A stretch of 64,000 nt of DNA. It comes from Spongilla lacustris (lineage: Eukaryota; Porifera; Demospongiae; Spongillida; Spongillidae). Within the stretch, counting starts at the first letter, position 1. Every line of letters starts with the position of its first letter. The DNA is taken from the NCBI GenBank assembly GCA_949361645.1, contig OX442431.1:5894473-5958472 (forward strand), in the 5' to 3' direction. Below are positions 32,047 through 43,939 of the stretch, in pieces. The notes beneath the pieces are model-generated. The model was not told the DNA's origin. It saw only the letters and a program-made list of their open reading frames with translations, and made no database searches. A program made the translations under genes and the position numbers.

Positions 32047-32920
32047 AATGCAACAACAACAACAACAAAAAAAAGATTGCTTAGCTACCAAATGAATTTT
32101 GTATTATTGCATTAATTGCCAAAAAGACAAGCGGCGGCGTGTAACGAAATACTTGGCCGGTCCGGGACCAAAACTACTGTTCAGCTATGAATAGTATGTA
32201 AATTTTATTATCCAACTGTACATGTACAGGCATAATCATGTGTCATCAACCAGTTATACCAAAGATTGGCCATCACATTGTACAGGCAACATGCCAGAGC
32301 AATGATTGCCAGGCAGCCTTTGTAAATCAGAACTTGAGCATGAATGTTTCTTTTTTTTTTTTAATGTATAAAGTATTCTGTACCTTACAATAATAACAAT
32401 AACTTACATATGAAGAATTGTCGACGTTCTGCTTATAAACTTTGTGGGCATGTCTCACCGCAAATCGAAAACATCGCAGAGCCAAGCTCTCTTACGTACC
32501 GGTAACGGGTTAGTTCCGCTTCGAAACGACGTTGTCCTTGTCAATGGCAAATATGCTTGATGCAAGCGTTGCAGCTGCGTTACATCAGGACAAGGGATGT
32601 ACCAGCTGCCAGCCCAATTAAAGAATCACCGCAATGTGGACATACCGCTTTATACATCAATGCATCAGATTCACAGTTTAATTTTCAACTATTTGTATAC
32701 CCTCACCGCCGGTACATTTACACGTATATCGTCATCTCGTGATCGCCTACCATTGCCTTCCTCACGCCCTTCGAGTTTACAACCATTACCGGAGTCACAA
32801 CCATTGCTTTCATCCCTATCATTGCCGCTACCATCTTCATCATCACTTTCATACAAGATTGCCCTGAGCTCATTGCTCCCTCTATTATGTGGAAAAAATA
32901 TATGCTGCTTCATGCACAAG
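32047..32920. other. Spacer and 5' part of a decayed retroelement
   Basis: A CAACAACAACAAC simple repeat follows the RBR stop. From about 32560 an open plus-strand frame (LPLPSSRPSSLQPLPE region) leads into the retroelement copy that becomes recognisable at 32930. Whether this upstream part belongs to the element is unclear. Confidence 0.35.
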
Positions 32921-32929
32921 GTGTTTTTA

Positions 32930-35688
32930 CCTCCAACTACTTGGCTTCAGGAGCATGGGTTGTTCATCTGTCCCAACTGTCTTTCCTTAGTGGCAACCTC
33001 ACATACAGTACTAACTATTGAGCCATTTAGTGACACTATACTGCAATTTCGGATGGTATGTGGGAGTTACCTACATTTGAGGATATTTGCAAGCTTCAAT
33101 GCCGGACAGCTAGTGCCAGACCAGCATTTGCTGCTATCCTGTCATCTGCCTTGTGCATGGTCTGTTCTGTGCGACAACACGGAAGAGTCACGGATAAAGT
33201 TGTTTATGCTCCGGCCCAAGTGTATTCTTTCTTCATCCAAGCGAAGAGCATAAACCTACATCCATCAAATATTTATGTGAGTTGTGGTCCAATGAAGTGC
33301 TTTGGCAGCATGTGATTGGCCAAGCATCATCCAATCCTTTTTCCCGGTGTAATGATCATGCAAAGGTTGTTTGTAAGGCTATTTCGCTTGCATGCTAGGG
33401 AAGGTTTATTTGGTTAGGCATGTCAGGTTCTAACATCTTCAGGTGTTGCCCCCAACAATGAGACAACTTGGAAGCTGTTGCAGGCCAAGCACCCTGAGGG
33501 ACCTCTTCCAATGCTGCCACGTGTCCCCACTCTGGCAGGAGCTCCTGATTTTAATGTTTTGACCATTCTTAAGTCTTTCTCTAAGGCTACAGCCTCCTGT
33601 GGACCATCTGGCCTTTGTATTCAGCATTTATTGAATGCTGCTGAGGTGCCTTTACCATCCCCCATTGGTGCTTTATTGAGAGATGTGGTTAATCTCCTAG
33701 CTTCAGGAAAGGTACCAGTTTCAGTTTCCAAGTTTCTAGCAGGAGGAAGTTTCACTGCACTTGATAAGAACAAACCTAACAGTCTTCATGATATTCATCC
33801 TTATGCAGTGGGAGAAGCTTTACGCCGCTTGGTTGGGAACTGATTATGTGCAGTTACAAAGGAAAAGGCCAACTGGTGAATATTTTGCCCCACTCCAAAT
33901 GGGAGTAGCGTGTCCATCAGGAGCTGAGAAAATCATCCATTGGCTAAGGCACTGCATGGAAGATCATTGGATGGATGAAGATTTTGCAGTAATGAAAATT
34001 TATATGCGCAATGCATTTAATTTGGTGTCGCGTCAGGCCCTCTTAGATGAATGTAGTGCCCACTTCCCTGAACTGCTCCTCTGGGCCTCGTGGTGTTATG
34101 GTCAGCACCCTACTTTGTGGCATCCCATGGGTGTCATCAGATCAGCTCAGAATGACCCACTAGGCCCCATGTTCTTCTGCCTTGTGTTGCACAAGCTGGT
34201 CACTGTGATAATGAGTGTTCCAGTCGGCTATTCCACAGATGGTACATTGATGATGGTGTGGTTGCAGGGCCTAAGCCTGCTGTAACAAAGGTGGGCCCAC
34301 CACTTGGTTTTTTATCAATGCTGAAAAATGTGAGTTGTTTGGCTTGGGTGATCTCAGCTTATTTTCACCTCTTACGAAAAAGTCCAGTACTTTGAGATTC
34401 TTGGAGATCCAATCGGAGATAAATATTTGTGCCAAGTTTTTTTTGCACACAAACGTGCAGATGCTTCCAAGTTGCTTGTACAGTTGGAGGATGTGGGTGC
34501 TGTTGATCTGCAGGTGGCTCTGCTCCTGCTTAGGCAATGTGGTGGCTTCTGCAAGTTGGTGCACCTTGCTAGATCTACCCCCCCCCCCCCCCCCCCCCAA
34601 GCTTTAATTGGTGAGGCTTTGCAATTCTTTGATGATGATGTCCGTCGCTGTTTTTCAGAATGCACCGCAATAGACACACCTAATTTCACATGGCAACATG
34701 CCCAACTCAGCCTAAGCAGAGGAGGTCTTGGGTTCCGTAGTCTTTCATAACACAGTTCAGCAGCCTACATATCCTCTTTAAGTGCTTCTGGTGTCTGCTC
34801 AACTTCTTGCAAGCACCTAGCTGAATCCATCAAGGATTTTAATGAACTTGTCTCCTCTGATGATGCCTTAGTGTTGGATCATCTTGATGTTGTGATGCAC
34901 CATGCAAAGATCTCTGTCCGGCAAATCATGATTTAAGTGTGTTACTTGACAAGGTCTCCTTGCCTGACAAAGCACGTCTGCTATCCATTTCTTCGCCACA
35001 TGCAGCTGCTTGGCTCTCTGTGATTCCTTCCCTAAGGCTCAATCTCCATCCTGAACCTACTGAGTTTCAGACTGCTGTAAAGTGGTGGTTGGGCATTGCT
35101 GTTACTGATATTCCTGTTTGCTCTTTTTTGCCCATCCCATGCCTTGGCCCTTTAGGCCACCATGCCTTAACATGCAAGCACGGAGGAGATGTGGTGTCGC
35201 AGCACAACAGGCTCAGGGATGTCCTCTTAGAATCTTGCCGACAGGCCTGTTTGGGTCCTCAAGTTGAAGCAGGAAGTGGTTTGGGGCATGAAGGACATAG
35301 AACACGGCCAGCAGACATCCTTATCCCTCACTGGGATTTGGGCAAACCAGCAGCTCTAGATCTGACTGTCGCATCTATGCTAAATTCAAGTACGTTAATG
35401 GAAGCGGGTGTGACAAGTGGATCTGCAGCTCTGGCAGCCAAGGTGTGCAAGCACAGTTCTAGTGATGCCAAGTGCTCAGAGCTTGGCTGGACATGTATCC
35501 CCATAGCAGTGGAGGGTGCAGAAGCCATGCAGACTTTATCACGCCTTGCCTCTCGCCTAGTCACCAGGGGAAAATGCTCCAAGTCACATGCTACCTGTCT
35601 ATTGTATGGCAGGCTTAGCCTGACTTTGATGCGAGCCAACTCACGGGAACTCCTGTCTCAATCAGGATCATCTGTGGAAGATCCATAG
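32930..35688 (+). pseudogene. Decayed RLE-type non-LTR retrotransposon copy, plus strand
   Basis: Plus-strand blocks in the order of the intact relative at 41046-43901. They are an N-terminal zinc finger (LFICPNCLSLVATSHT), an RT N-terminal block (GPSGLCIQHLLNAAEVPLPS at about 33600), RT core blocks at 33880-34270 (RNAFNLVSRQALLDECSAHF, NDPLGPMFF, YIDDG), the thumb block (CGGFCKLVHLARS), and the C-terminal CCHC plus endonuclease block at 34939-35688 (HALTCKHGGDVVSQHNRLRD, RPADILIPHWDLGKPAALD). The intact copy has VDMSNAFN where this one has IYMRNAFN, so the first catalytic Asp is lost. A 20-base poly-C run interrupts the frame at about 34579. There are several frameshifts. No (TAA)n tail is seen after the stop. 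Confidence 0.8.
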
Positions 35689-36640
35689 AACTTATTGTAA
35701 TATTAGCCCTTTTGTTTGTAATGTATATGTGTAATGTAAATATTATGGCAGGGAATAATTTACTTTTAAAAATTGCATAGCAATTTTGCTCCGCAAAATC
35801 GAAACTGATTAGCAACTTGGTTAGGTTGCATCGCAATTTGTTCCCGCCGAGATGTGTGATGATTCTTCATTTGAACACAAAGCAGAGCTATCCCACGGAC
35901 GCGCCCGCGTGCATTTGGATCGCTTTCAGGCGAACGAGTCAAAGTGATTTGTTAAACGACTACTTCTCCCCCTCCCCCGTCACCATCACATTTAAAAGTT
36001 TTAATATTTGTAGATTTTGTCCACCCGTATTGGCACTGTCGCGTAGGCGTTCTGGCATATTCATGTGCAGTACGTACATGTACCCCGTACGTTTGCGCGT
36101 AAACATACATTTTAATTAGTAATGATTTGATAACTTGATAATTCTATTAATATAAAATTCGACACCCCCCTTCCCGAAGCCGGCTGTGTACGCTGCGCGC
36201 TCAAGTCATTCGTATGCGTACGCAATCGTTAATCGATATCGTCACATTAATTGTCGCGATCGCGATGTCACGTGAGTGTGGCTGATGCGACGTGGCGCCA
36301 GCTTTCTGATTGGAATTCTTTTGTACCATAAATGCACTCTCTTCGCGTAGCATTTACACTGAGCAACGTGCCTGCAAACACGGATAGATTGCATCGCAGT
36401 TTTCTGCGACAATGTTTTGAAGTTGTTTCGCATCTAATAAAAACTGCTTCGCAAAATGCGATGCGAATCCGGTTAAATTATTCCCTGTATGGTAACATGA
36501 GAATTTTATTGAAGAAGCTGTTAATAATTTATATATAGATGTACATTAACATCTAAGCCCAGAATCAGTAAGATGGGGTCATTATCATTATTATTTATTA
36601 GTAACAATACAGATACACATAACATTAAATTACCTACCAC
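35689..36640. other. No gene recognised
   Basis: AT-rich and low-coding sequence with several short GC-rich patches. Repeated TTGCATCGCA(A/G)TTT-type strings occur near 35826, 36388 and 36440. Confidence 0.4.
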
Positions 36641-37245
36641 CTAATGATGTACAGCACAAAACGTGAGCAACAATATGTCCTGCTCAATGGTGGTGGCAGG
36701 ATAGCCGTAGCATTGGCACGTACCAGGTGGACATTCAAATGGCCACAGATGTCATTGAGTACCACTGACTTTGGCTTGCATGTGGAGGTGGTAACCCCCT
36801 CCGAGTGTTCCAGGTTGCCATCAAATGGAAGCTTGGCCTGGATACCTCAGAGGGCTCCCAATGTGCGCTGTACTCCAGTGGTGGCCCTCGATCACCTTGA
36901 CCACCATGCAGTCACCTGCAAGTATGGTGGAGATGTGGTCTCCCACCACACCTGGATTAGAGACAATCTTGTTGAAACCTGCCATTGAGCACACATAGTG
37001 GTCCAGGTGGAAGTGGGTAATGACCTGACTCGTGACCACACCAAGTCTTGCCCAGCTGACATCCTTGCTACCTAATTGGTTCTTGGGCAAAACAGCAGCA
37101 TGCACTTGATGTCTCAATCACCTCTCCACTAACCCTAGCTCTAACCCTTCTGGAAGCGGAAGGGTTGGCCAAGACTGCTGCTCAGGTCAAAGAGGCAAGG
37201 AAACACCAGGCCAATGACCCCAAATGTTCCGAACTTGGGGAGGGG
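36640..37245 (+). pseudogene. Fragment of RLE-type retrotransposon, plus strand
   Basis: The reading HHAVTCKYGGDVVSHHTWIR followed by broken VEVGNDL...CPADIL and NSSMHLM pieces corresponds to the CCHC-endonuclease part of the family. Multiple stops are present. A poly-G run near 37242-37256 marks the break with the next, minus-strand fragment. Confidence 0.65.
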
Positions 37246-37415
37246 GGGGGGGGGGTGTCCCCATGATGGCTGAATCGTATGGATCATGGGGTGAAGAGGC
37301 CTCTGCCATCATCTCTTCAATTGCCTCAGGAAGCATGCGGTGACGAGATGGATAGTAGATGGGCCTTGTCTGCCAATGAAGAGACAGGTTCAGCAAATGG
37401 TTAAACAGATAGTCA

Positions 37416-37920
37416 TCAAGCTTGGAAGACAGCTTTTATTGAGTAGGAGGGGAAAGAAGAGCGGTCTAAGTAGTGATGGCTTCCCCTGGTGAAACTGAGC
37501 TGTTGATGACCCCTATAGCTCGAGACAGGTGGTGGACTGATTGAGCCAATCCAAAGCTGCCAGATGAACAAATGGAGGAAATGAAAGCTGCAGATGAGTG
37601 GTGGGACAATGACTGCAGGCCTAGGCCTCCTCTGCTCAGGCTGAGCTGAGCCTGATCCCAGGCAATGTTGGAGGTGTCGACACCCATGCACTGTCTGAAA
37701 GCCTTACGGGTGTCATCATCAAAAAGACTGAAAGCCTCTGATGAAAGTGGTGTGGTGTTGATCGGGCTAGATGCACCAGTTTACAAAACCCCACCACATA
37801 GATGAAGAAGGTCCATTGGAGGCAACCTGGGGGTCTATCATACCAACTTAGGCCTCTTTCCCCCAATGCCCAAAGGTCTCTACTGCCAGTCTGATGCACA
37901 CCCACCCCAGCTCCTGACAC
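37416..37920 (-). pseudogene. Fragment of RLE-type retrotransposon, minus strand (RT thumb part)
   Basis: It contains GFCKLVHLARSTPHH and SLSRGGLGLQSLSHHSSAAF blocks, equivalent to CGGYCKLVHLARTTP and PKRGGLGLRSLSLHSCAAF of the large element. Frames are shifted. Confidence 0.6.
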
Positions 37921-39835
37921 TTGGCATCATTGGTGGAATGTTTTATACATTCTGCAGCATGGTGAAGTGACTGTTATATCGAAGGCAGCAGGCTTGCCTC
38001 TATCCCAACCCTGAACCAACGCATCAGTGGGACATGTGTTGATATGATCTATAGATAGGCCATATCCCACTTCAACCCTTACAGGCAGGTGAGCTCGGTG
38101 GCAGAGTTCAACAAAGGTGTCCCTAAGGTGGTTGTGACGGGTGACCACATCTCCGCCATGCCGGCATGAGGTTGCATGGTGACCAAGAGGGTCAAGTACA
38201 GCTCCAGGGCAGAAGGGGCAAGAAGAAGCAGTTGATGTGTTGAGGCCTAGTCACCATCTGATAGCCACTTGGCACTCTTCTGTATCCAGGTGCATGGTCA
38301 AGCCTACAAAAGGGATGGCAGAGACCCAAGAACTTGCCGGGGGGGGGAGGCAGAAACTGACAACATGCGAGCTTTGTTGGCTGGAGAAGCAGAAGAAACT
38401 AAAGTTTGGAACATGTGGGTGTCCAAGTTTTAAAGATAGGGCTTTCTGTTGAGGAGGAGTGTTAAGCACTGCCTCCACAGTAAGAGAATCCTGTGGAGAA
38501 ACCTGGGTGTTAAAATGGGAAACAGCTTGCTGTAGATGAATGTTGTCTGGGCTCCCTAAGTCTGAGGCTGCTAGTGAAGAGATAAAGGCAGCACATGAGT
38601 GAAGAGAGAGGGAGCGAAGGCCTAGCCCACCCAGGGGCGGCAGAAGGTGTTTTGTAGTGGGGGGGGGGGGGGGGGGTAAAACTATGAATACATAATGAGT
38701 GGGGAGGGGTGCGCCAATTCAACCAGTTGGGGGGGGAGGGGGCTGTCCGATTTCGGGCGGTTCAACCAGTGGGGGGGGAAAGGGGGGGGGGGGGTGTCCA
38801 CGTTTGGCCCATCAACCTCCCGCCTCCATCCTGGCTATGGCCCTGATACGCGGCTGGTTAATTAATTACGTAATGATGTCAAATCAAAAAATCATGCTCA
38901 AGGTAAAGTTGGGGGGGGGGGGGGGGGGGAATACCCCCCCCCCCCCCTCCCTCGATTCCGCCCCCACTGCCACCTAGCTTAGAGTAAAGTTGAGCTTGAT
39001 GCCACTGAGTGTTAGGCACATCTACTGCTAGGCAAGAAGCAAAGCAAAGTCTCATCTCTTCATCGAAGAGCATTAGGGAGTCAGAGCAGAGGCTTGTAGG
39101 TGTGGTTCTAGCTAGATGCACAAACTTGCAATAACCACCACACATGCGGAAAAGTGAAATGGCAACGTGGAGGTCAACAGCAGATACATCAGTTAAGGCT
39201 CTCAGCAAAGCCCTAAAAAGGCTGCATTTCTCAGCAAAGAATCGAGAACAGTATATGAAGTCCCCAATTGGTGACCCCAGGGTCTCCAAATGAGGAAGGA
39301 TGGAGGACTTTACTGTATCTGAAAAATGGGAGTTGCCATTCTTGCTAAACATTTCACACTTGTGGAGATTGATGTGAAGCCCTAAATGCAGCCCCAGCTC
39401 TTAGGGCACGCACTACTGCTGACCGCTCACCTGCGAGCACGCCATCATCCAGATACCACATATTTAGACTGAGGTCAAAGCAACCATCATCTGCTTCTAT
39501 GCTTGAAACAAGCTTCCGAAGAACAAGAGCAAACAGCATTGGGCCCAGCGGGTCCCCTTGCTGCACACCTGACTGTGAGCTGATTGTACCCTTGGGGTGC
39601 CACAGAATGGAGTGTGAATCATAGCACCATGACACCCAGGGCAGCAATTCAGGAAAGAAGAGAGCACACTCATCAAGGACAGCCTGTCTGGATACCCTAT
39701 TGAACGCATTTGACATATCCACCTTGAAAACTGCAAAGCCTCCAATCTCCCAGTTATTTTCAATGCACTTTCTCAAACTGTGGATAACTATTAGGTCTTC
39801 TTACCACCACCCAGTTTACTGTGATCTAGCCCTAG
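37921..39835 (-). pseudogene. Decayed RLE-type retrotransposon copy, minus strand
   Basis: Read 5' to 3' on the minus strand: RT core at 39776-39354 (KVDMSNAFNRVSRQAVLDEC, SQSGVQQGDPLGPMLFALVL, WYLDDG), the following block at 39352-38960 (GDFIYCSRFFAEKCSLFRAL, CGGYCKFVHLARTTP), then pieces at 38722-38251 and the endonuclease part at 38148-37927 (RHNHLRDTFVELCHRAH, WDRGKPAAFDITVTS). Long poly-G/poly-C tracts at about 38660-38680 and 38910-38950 split it. The RT catalytic motifs are intact, but the ORF is not. Confidence 0.75.
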
Positions 39836-39983
39836 CAGTACATGAGGGCAGAGTCTCATTATAGGCTGGTTTGATCACATATGTTAGAGTGTATTTATAG
39901 TTATTGTAATCTGTCACATGTTGTGTTATAGTGTAATCTGTGTAATTGTACATGTGTATGTGTTTTCTACGTTTTTCTGTAGA

Positions 39984-40250
39984 TTATTATTCAATATTAT
40001 TATTATTATTCACAATTTACACACAAAATAAATAAATAAGATACTGTCAACCAGTGACGACCAATGAAGGTCCAGCTCTTGACAGCAGAGCTCTAGCACA
40101 GGACCTCACCAAAGTGAGGCTGAGTCTGCCATAAATGGAAGCAGTGGCCTGTGACTTGGTGCACCTCATGGGTATGGCCAGACAAGTGGTAAGACATGAA
40201 AGTGTTTCCCTAGCCTCAACACCCCAGCAGCCATAGGTCTCCACTGCTAG
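39984..40250 (-). pseudogene. 3' end fragment of RLE-type retrotransposon with (TAA)n tail
   Basis: A minus-strand frame, WGVEARETLSCLTTCLA ... YGRLSLTLVRSCARALLSR, matches the C-terminal end of the family, followed downstream by a short AAT-repeat tail at about 39984-40011. Confidence 0.65.
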
Positions 40251-40469
40251 TGGTGTGCATTTTCAGCCCAACTCGGAGCACTTTCCAAAACATGCTTGCG
40301 ACACTATTATTATTATTATTATGCAAGTGGGAATCTGTGAAACTGAGGCACTGTGCCAAATGTACTGCCTGCTGGCTGTCACACTGATGAGGCAGAATGC
40401 AAGAGCCATCCTCCTCAGATGTGCCCGTGCTCCCCTTCTTGAGTATTAAACTTAATTGTGTTATGTAAT

Positions 40470-40472
40470 GAA

Positions 40473-40516
<44 letters not shown>

Positions 40517-40905
40517 TATTATTTAAATATTAATTAAATTTAATAATTTTACATACACCGCGTACAGCACACCAACTAAATCAAAGTCACAGCAGCAACC
40601 ACCCCATAACCACACACCTCAACCCCCCTCCTCTGAATGCCGAAACCTTGCATGGGAGAGCAAGGCTCTAGCGTTGGCTCTCACGAGCAAAAGTCTTAGC
40701 CTCTGGTACAAGATGGTGGTAGCCTGTGATGTGTTACATCCCATTTGGATGGCTAGACGAGCCGCAAGCCACAAGAAGGATTGTTGAGCTTCCGTGCCCC
40801 AGCATCCATATGACTTCCATGCTCAGCACACTTAGAATCATTGGCATTATGGTTTCTCGCATCAGCAACCAGAGCAGAAGACCCACACCTCACCCCTGCT
40901 TCATC
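40470..40905 (-). pseudogene. 3' fragment of RLE-type retrotransposon with (TAA)n tail
   Basis: The minus-strand reading ALVADARNHNANDSKCAEHG parallels AAYAAECRKHTANDAKCQELG of the large element. Its 3' end runs into an AAT-repeat tail at about 40470-40522. On its 5' side it abuts the tail of the large element. Confidence 0.6.
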
Positions 40906-40912
40906 ATTATTA

Positions 40913-40968
<56 letters not shown>

Positions 40969-43936
40969 AAGACAATACACGAATGGAATGAATGCTCATA
41001 CAGAAATATTATTAATATTGTCCACAAAAAACACCTATAGATGTTCTAAACTACATAGCTTCTACCTAGAATGGATCTAGCCACTGAACACACCAGGGAC
41101 ATATTAAGGCGGCTGTAGATGGTGTGGAGGGCCCAAGACTTTGAGGTTCCTTGGTGCATCCCGAGTGCAGAAGCGAGGCGGGAAAAGACACCCTGAGCTT
41201 CCACGCCCCAGTTACCAAAGGTCTCCACTGCTAGGGGGATGCAGGCCCAGCCCAGCTCCTGGCACTTGGCATCATTTGCCGTGTGTTTCCTGCATTCTGC
41301 AGCATAGGCTGCTGCCCCAGCAGTGGAACTGGCGTCTCTCAAGGTGGCAGGGGTGAGGGGAGATGTTACAGTGATGTCCAGGGCAGCAGGAGATCCTCTG
41401 TCCCAACCCTGAACCAGGACATCCGCTGGGCGAGTGTTAGAGTGGTCACTAGAGAGCCCATACCCAGCTTCCACTCTTACTGAGAGGTGGGCTTGGCGAC
41501 AGAAGTCAGCAACGATGTCACGAAGGTGGTTGTGTCTGATCACCACATCTCCCCCATGCCTGCAAGAAGTCGCGTGGTGACCCAGAGGATCAAGAACCAG
41601 ATCAGGGCAGAAGGGGCAGGGAGAGGCGTCTGAAGTCTTGAGACCGAGCCACCACCTAATGGCCATTTGGAACTCTGCTGATTCAAGGTGCATTTTCAAC
41701 CTCGTAGAAGGGATAGCAGTAATCCAAGAACTGGCGTGGGGAGAAGAAACTGAGAGCATGCGAGCCTTGTTCACCGGGGAAGCTGAAGACAGCAGAGAAT
41801 GAAATGCAAAAGAATCCAGCATCTGGGACAGTGACTTCTGCTGAGGAGGCGAATTGAGCACTGATTCCATGGTGATGGAGTCCTGTGGAGAGACTCGGGC
41901 TTTGAAACGAAGAATGGCCTGTTGTAAATGAATGTTGTCAGGGTTCCCCATTTCTAAAGATGCCAGAGAAGAGATGAAGGCTGCACACGAGTGAAGAGAC
42001 AGGGAACGCAGGCCAAGCCCACCCCGCTTAGGACTAAGTTGAGCTTGCTGCCATTGTGGGTCTGGCACATCTAATGCTACACAAGAAGAGAAGCAAAGTC
42101 TCACTTCTTCGTCAAAGAACTTCAAGGAATCTTCACAGAGGATGGTTGGGGTGGTTCTAGCAAGGTGTACTAACTTGCAGTAGCCTCCACACATGCGGAG
42201 GAGAGAGATGGCAACATGGAGATCAACTGCAGCCACATCTGAGATGGCTCTCAGCAGTACCTTGAAAAGATTGTGTTTCTCAGCAAAGAAGCGAGAACAA
42301 TGCACAAGGTCACCTATAGGAGCCCCAAGGATCTCCAGGTTGGGTAGGAATGAGGACTTAACAGAGGCTGGAAAAAGAGAGAAACCCTTCCTACTAAACA
42401 CTTCACACTTGGGATAATTGATGAAAAGACCCAGGTGGGGCCCCAACTCGTCAATTAGATGCAGAACTCGTACTACCGCTGACCTCTCCCCCGCCAGTAT
42501 GCCATCATCCAGGTACCAAGCGTTGAAGCGAAGATCGATGCAATCGTCATCAGCCTCTATGCTAGAAACAAGCTTATGGAGGACCAAAGCAAACAACATT
42601 GGGCCAAGGGGATCTCCCTGCTGAACACCTGACTGTGAGCTGATTTTGCCCATGGAGTGCCACAAAATGGAGTGAGAACCATAGCACCATGAGACCCATG
42701 GTAGCAGTTCAGGGAAAAAAGAGGAACACTCATCAAGAACTGCTTGCCTGGAAACCCTGTTAAATGCATTAGACATGTCAACCTTGCAGGCTACGAAGTC
42801 CCCACTCATCCAGCCATCATCAATGCACTTTCTCAATTTGTGAACCACCTTTTCTACGCCTGCCTTACATGCCACGCCAAACTGGGAAGGCTGAAAAAAG
42901 GTGGAGAACTTATCTCTGAGGATAGAGCAAAGGCACTTTCCTGTGAGTCTGCGAAGTGTTTCACCAACAACTATGGGTCTAATGTCAGTAAATCGACCCT
43001 CGCTGATTTTACCCTTGCTTAGTGCAATCAATCTACCGCCAGACAAAAAAGCAGAAACACTTTTGGGGGCCCTACCTGAGGCTAGAATGTTAACAACCCC
43101 CTTCAGGGAGTCGCAGATTGGGGTTTGGAGAGGTATTGAAGCTGCATCAAGTATGTGTTGAATGGATAGGCCAGAGGGACCTGCCGAGGTTCCTTTGGTG
43201 AAGGATCTCAAAATGCGCAGGATGTCAAAGGAAGGGCCAAGGGTAACGGGATTGCTGGCTACGTCCGGGATTGTGGGGTGAGGACAGGAAGGATTCTTGG
43301 ACTGTAGCAAGTTCCATGTTGCACTGTTAGAAGGTGCAATGCCACTGGAGAGCAGCATGCGGCAAGCTTTTCCCATCAATCCTGAGCGGCCTAGAGAAAT
43401 GGCTGAAGAGATTTCTTGACTGTGGGTAGATGTTCTGAGGTTATTGGAAGAATTATGGAGGTTGGCTCGGGTTACAGACATTGACCAGAGGGTGACCAGA
43501 TCATTATTTAGCCACATCTTGCACAGTGACTCGATTGGGGTGTGTGGGTTGACGACACTTCTCTGCTTCAAAGAGGGAAGGACACACTTTGGGAGCATGA
43601 ACAGTTTTAACCAAGCCTCTTCGGAGTTATGGAGGAGGACCTCCTTCAGAGCTGATGAGAGGGCTCGGGCAAATGCCGGCCGGGCTTTGGTAGGAACGAA
43701 GCGTAGAGTTGGGTGATGCAGCTGACAGACCTCCTCAAAGGTGGGAAGACTCAGGTTGATCTGTGGCTCTGGTGCTATGGGGGACTGGAGATGGGCTGTT
43801 TGGTCGGTTAGTCTTTGTGAGCAGCGCTGGAGGTGAGAGGCCTGCCTGGTGTTAGCCACTAATTGGGAACAGTTGGGACACACAAACAAATTTTGGTCCA
43901 AAAGCCACTCTGCAGGTACCTGACCAGGAAGGGCTC
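40969..43936 (-). mobile_element. RLE-type non-LTR retrotransposon (R4/Dong-like), inserted within (TAA)n
   Basis: A single-ORF element of about 2.97 kb. On the minus strand its 5' end (TATTGGAGCCCTTCCTGG) directly follows an AAT-repeat tract (about 43937-43975), and its 3' end (CGTGTATTGTCTTG) runs directly into another (about 40910-40968). An RT with a C-terminal CCHC and restriction-like endonuclease, bounded by TAA repeats, is the combination known for the R4/Dong clade. The 3' UTR is only about 75 bases. Clade assignment is by architecture and target, not by a tree. Confidence 0.75.
41046..43901 (-). CDS. Single retrotransposon ORF: zinc finger, reverse transcriptase, CCHC, restriction-like endonuclease
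   Basis: Uninterrupted for 951 codons, but the first codon given here is TTG. The frame is open right up to the element's 5' end and no ATG occurs before about codon 104. Non-AUG initiation (known in R2) or slight 5' truncation are both possible. Domains in order: a C2HC finger in the first 30 residues (FVCPNCSQLVANTRQASHLQ); RT motifs GPSGLSIQHIL, RFTDIRPIVVGETLRRL, KVDMSNAFNRVSRQAVLDEC, SQSGVQQGDPLGPMLF and YLDDG (catalytic Asp pair at about 42501-42509); and the thumb CGGYCKLVHLARTTP. Next comes a CCHC knuckle (CPFCPDLVLDPLGHHATSCR), then RHNHLRD and RPADVLVQGWDRG ... LDITV, which fit the PD-(D/E)XK restriction-like endonuclease. Catalytic positions all look intact, so this may be a recently active copy. 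Confidence 0.85.
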   Translation of the reverse strand: MDQNLFVCPNCSQLVANTRQASHLQRCSQRLTDQTAHLQSPIAPEPQINLSLPTFEEVCQLHHPTLRFVPTKARPAFARALSSALKEVLLHNSEEAWLKLFMLPKCVLPSLKQRSVVNPHTPIESLCKMWLNNDLVTLWSMSVTRANLHNSSNNLRTSTHSQEISSAISLGRSGLMGKACRMLLSSGIAPSNSATWNLLQSKNPSCPHPTIPDVASNPVTLGPSFDILRILRSFTKGTSAGPSGLSIQHILDAASIPLQTPICDSLKGVVNILASGRAPKSVSAFLSGGRLIALSKGKISEGRFTDIRPIVVGETLRRLTGKCLCSILRDKFSTFFQPSQFGVACKAGVEKVVHKLRKCIDDGWMSGDFVACKVDMSNAFNRVSRQAVLDECSSFFPELLPWVSWCYGSHSILWHSMGKISSQSGVQQGDPLGPMLFALVLHKLVSSIEADDDCIDLRFNAWYLDDGILAGERSAVVRVLHLIDELGPHLGLFINYPKCEVFSRKGFSLFPASVKSSFLPNLEILGAPIGDLVHCSRFFAEKHNLFKVLLRAISDVAAVDLHVAISLLRMCGGYCKLVHLARTTPTILCEDSLKFFDEEVRLCFSSCVALDVPDPQWQQAQLSPKRGGLGLRSLSLHSCAAFISSLASLEMGNPDNIHLQQAILRFKARVSPQDSITMESVLNSPPQQKSLSQMLDSFAFHSLLSSASPVNKARMLSVSSPHASSWITAIPSTRLKMHLESAEFQMAIRWWLGLKTSDASPCPFCPDLVLDPLGHHATSCRHGGDVVIRHNHLRDIVADFCRQAHLSVRVEAGYGLSSDHSNTRPADVLVQGWDRGSPAALDITVTSPLTPATLRDASSTAGAAAYAAECRKHTANDAKCQELGWACIPLAVETFGNWGVEAQGVFSRLASALGMHQGTSKSWALHTIYSRLNMSLVCSVARSILGRSYVV

Positions 43937-43939
43937 CAA

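Noticed and set aside
40841..41080. Poly-Ile/Tyr/Asn frames
   Set aside because: Translations of the (TAA)n tract at the retrotransposon 3' end.
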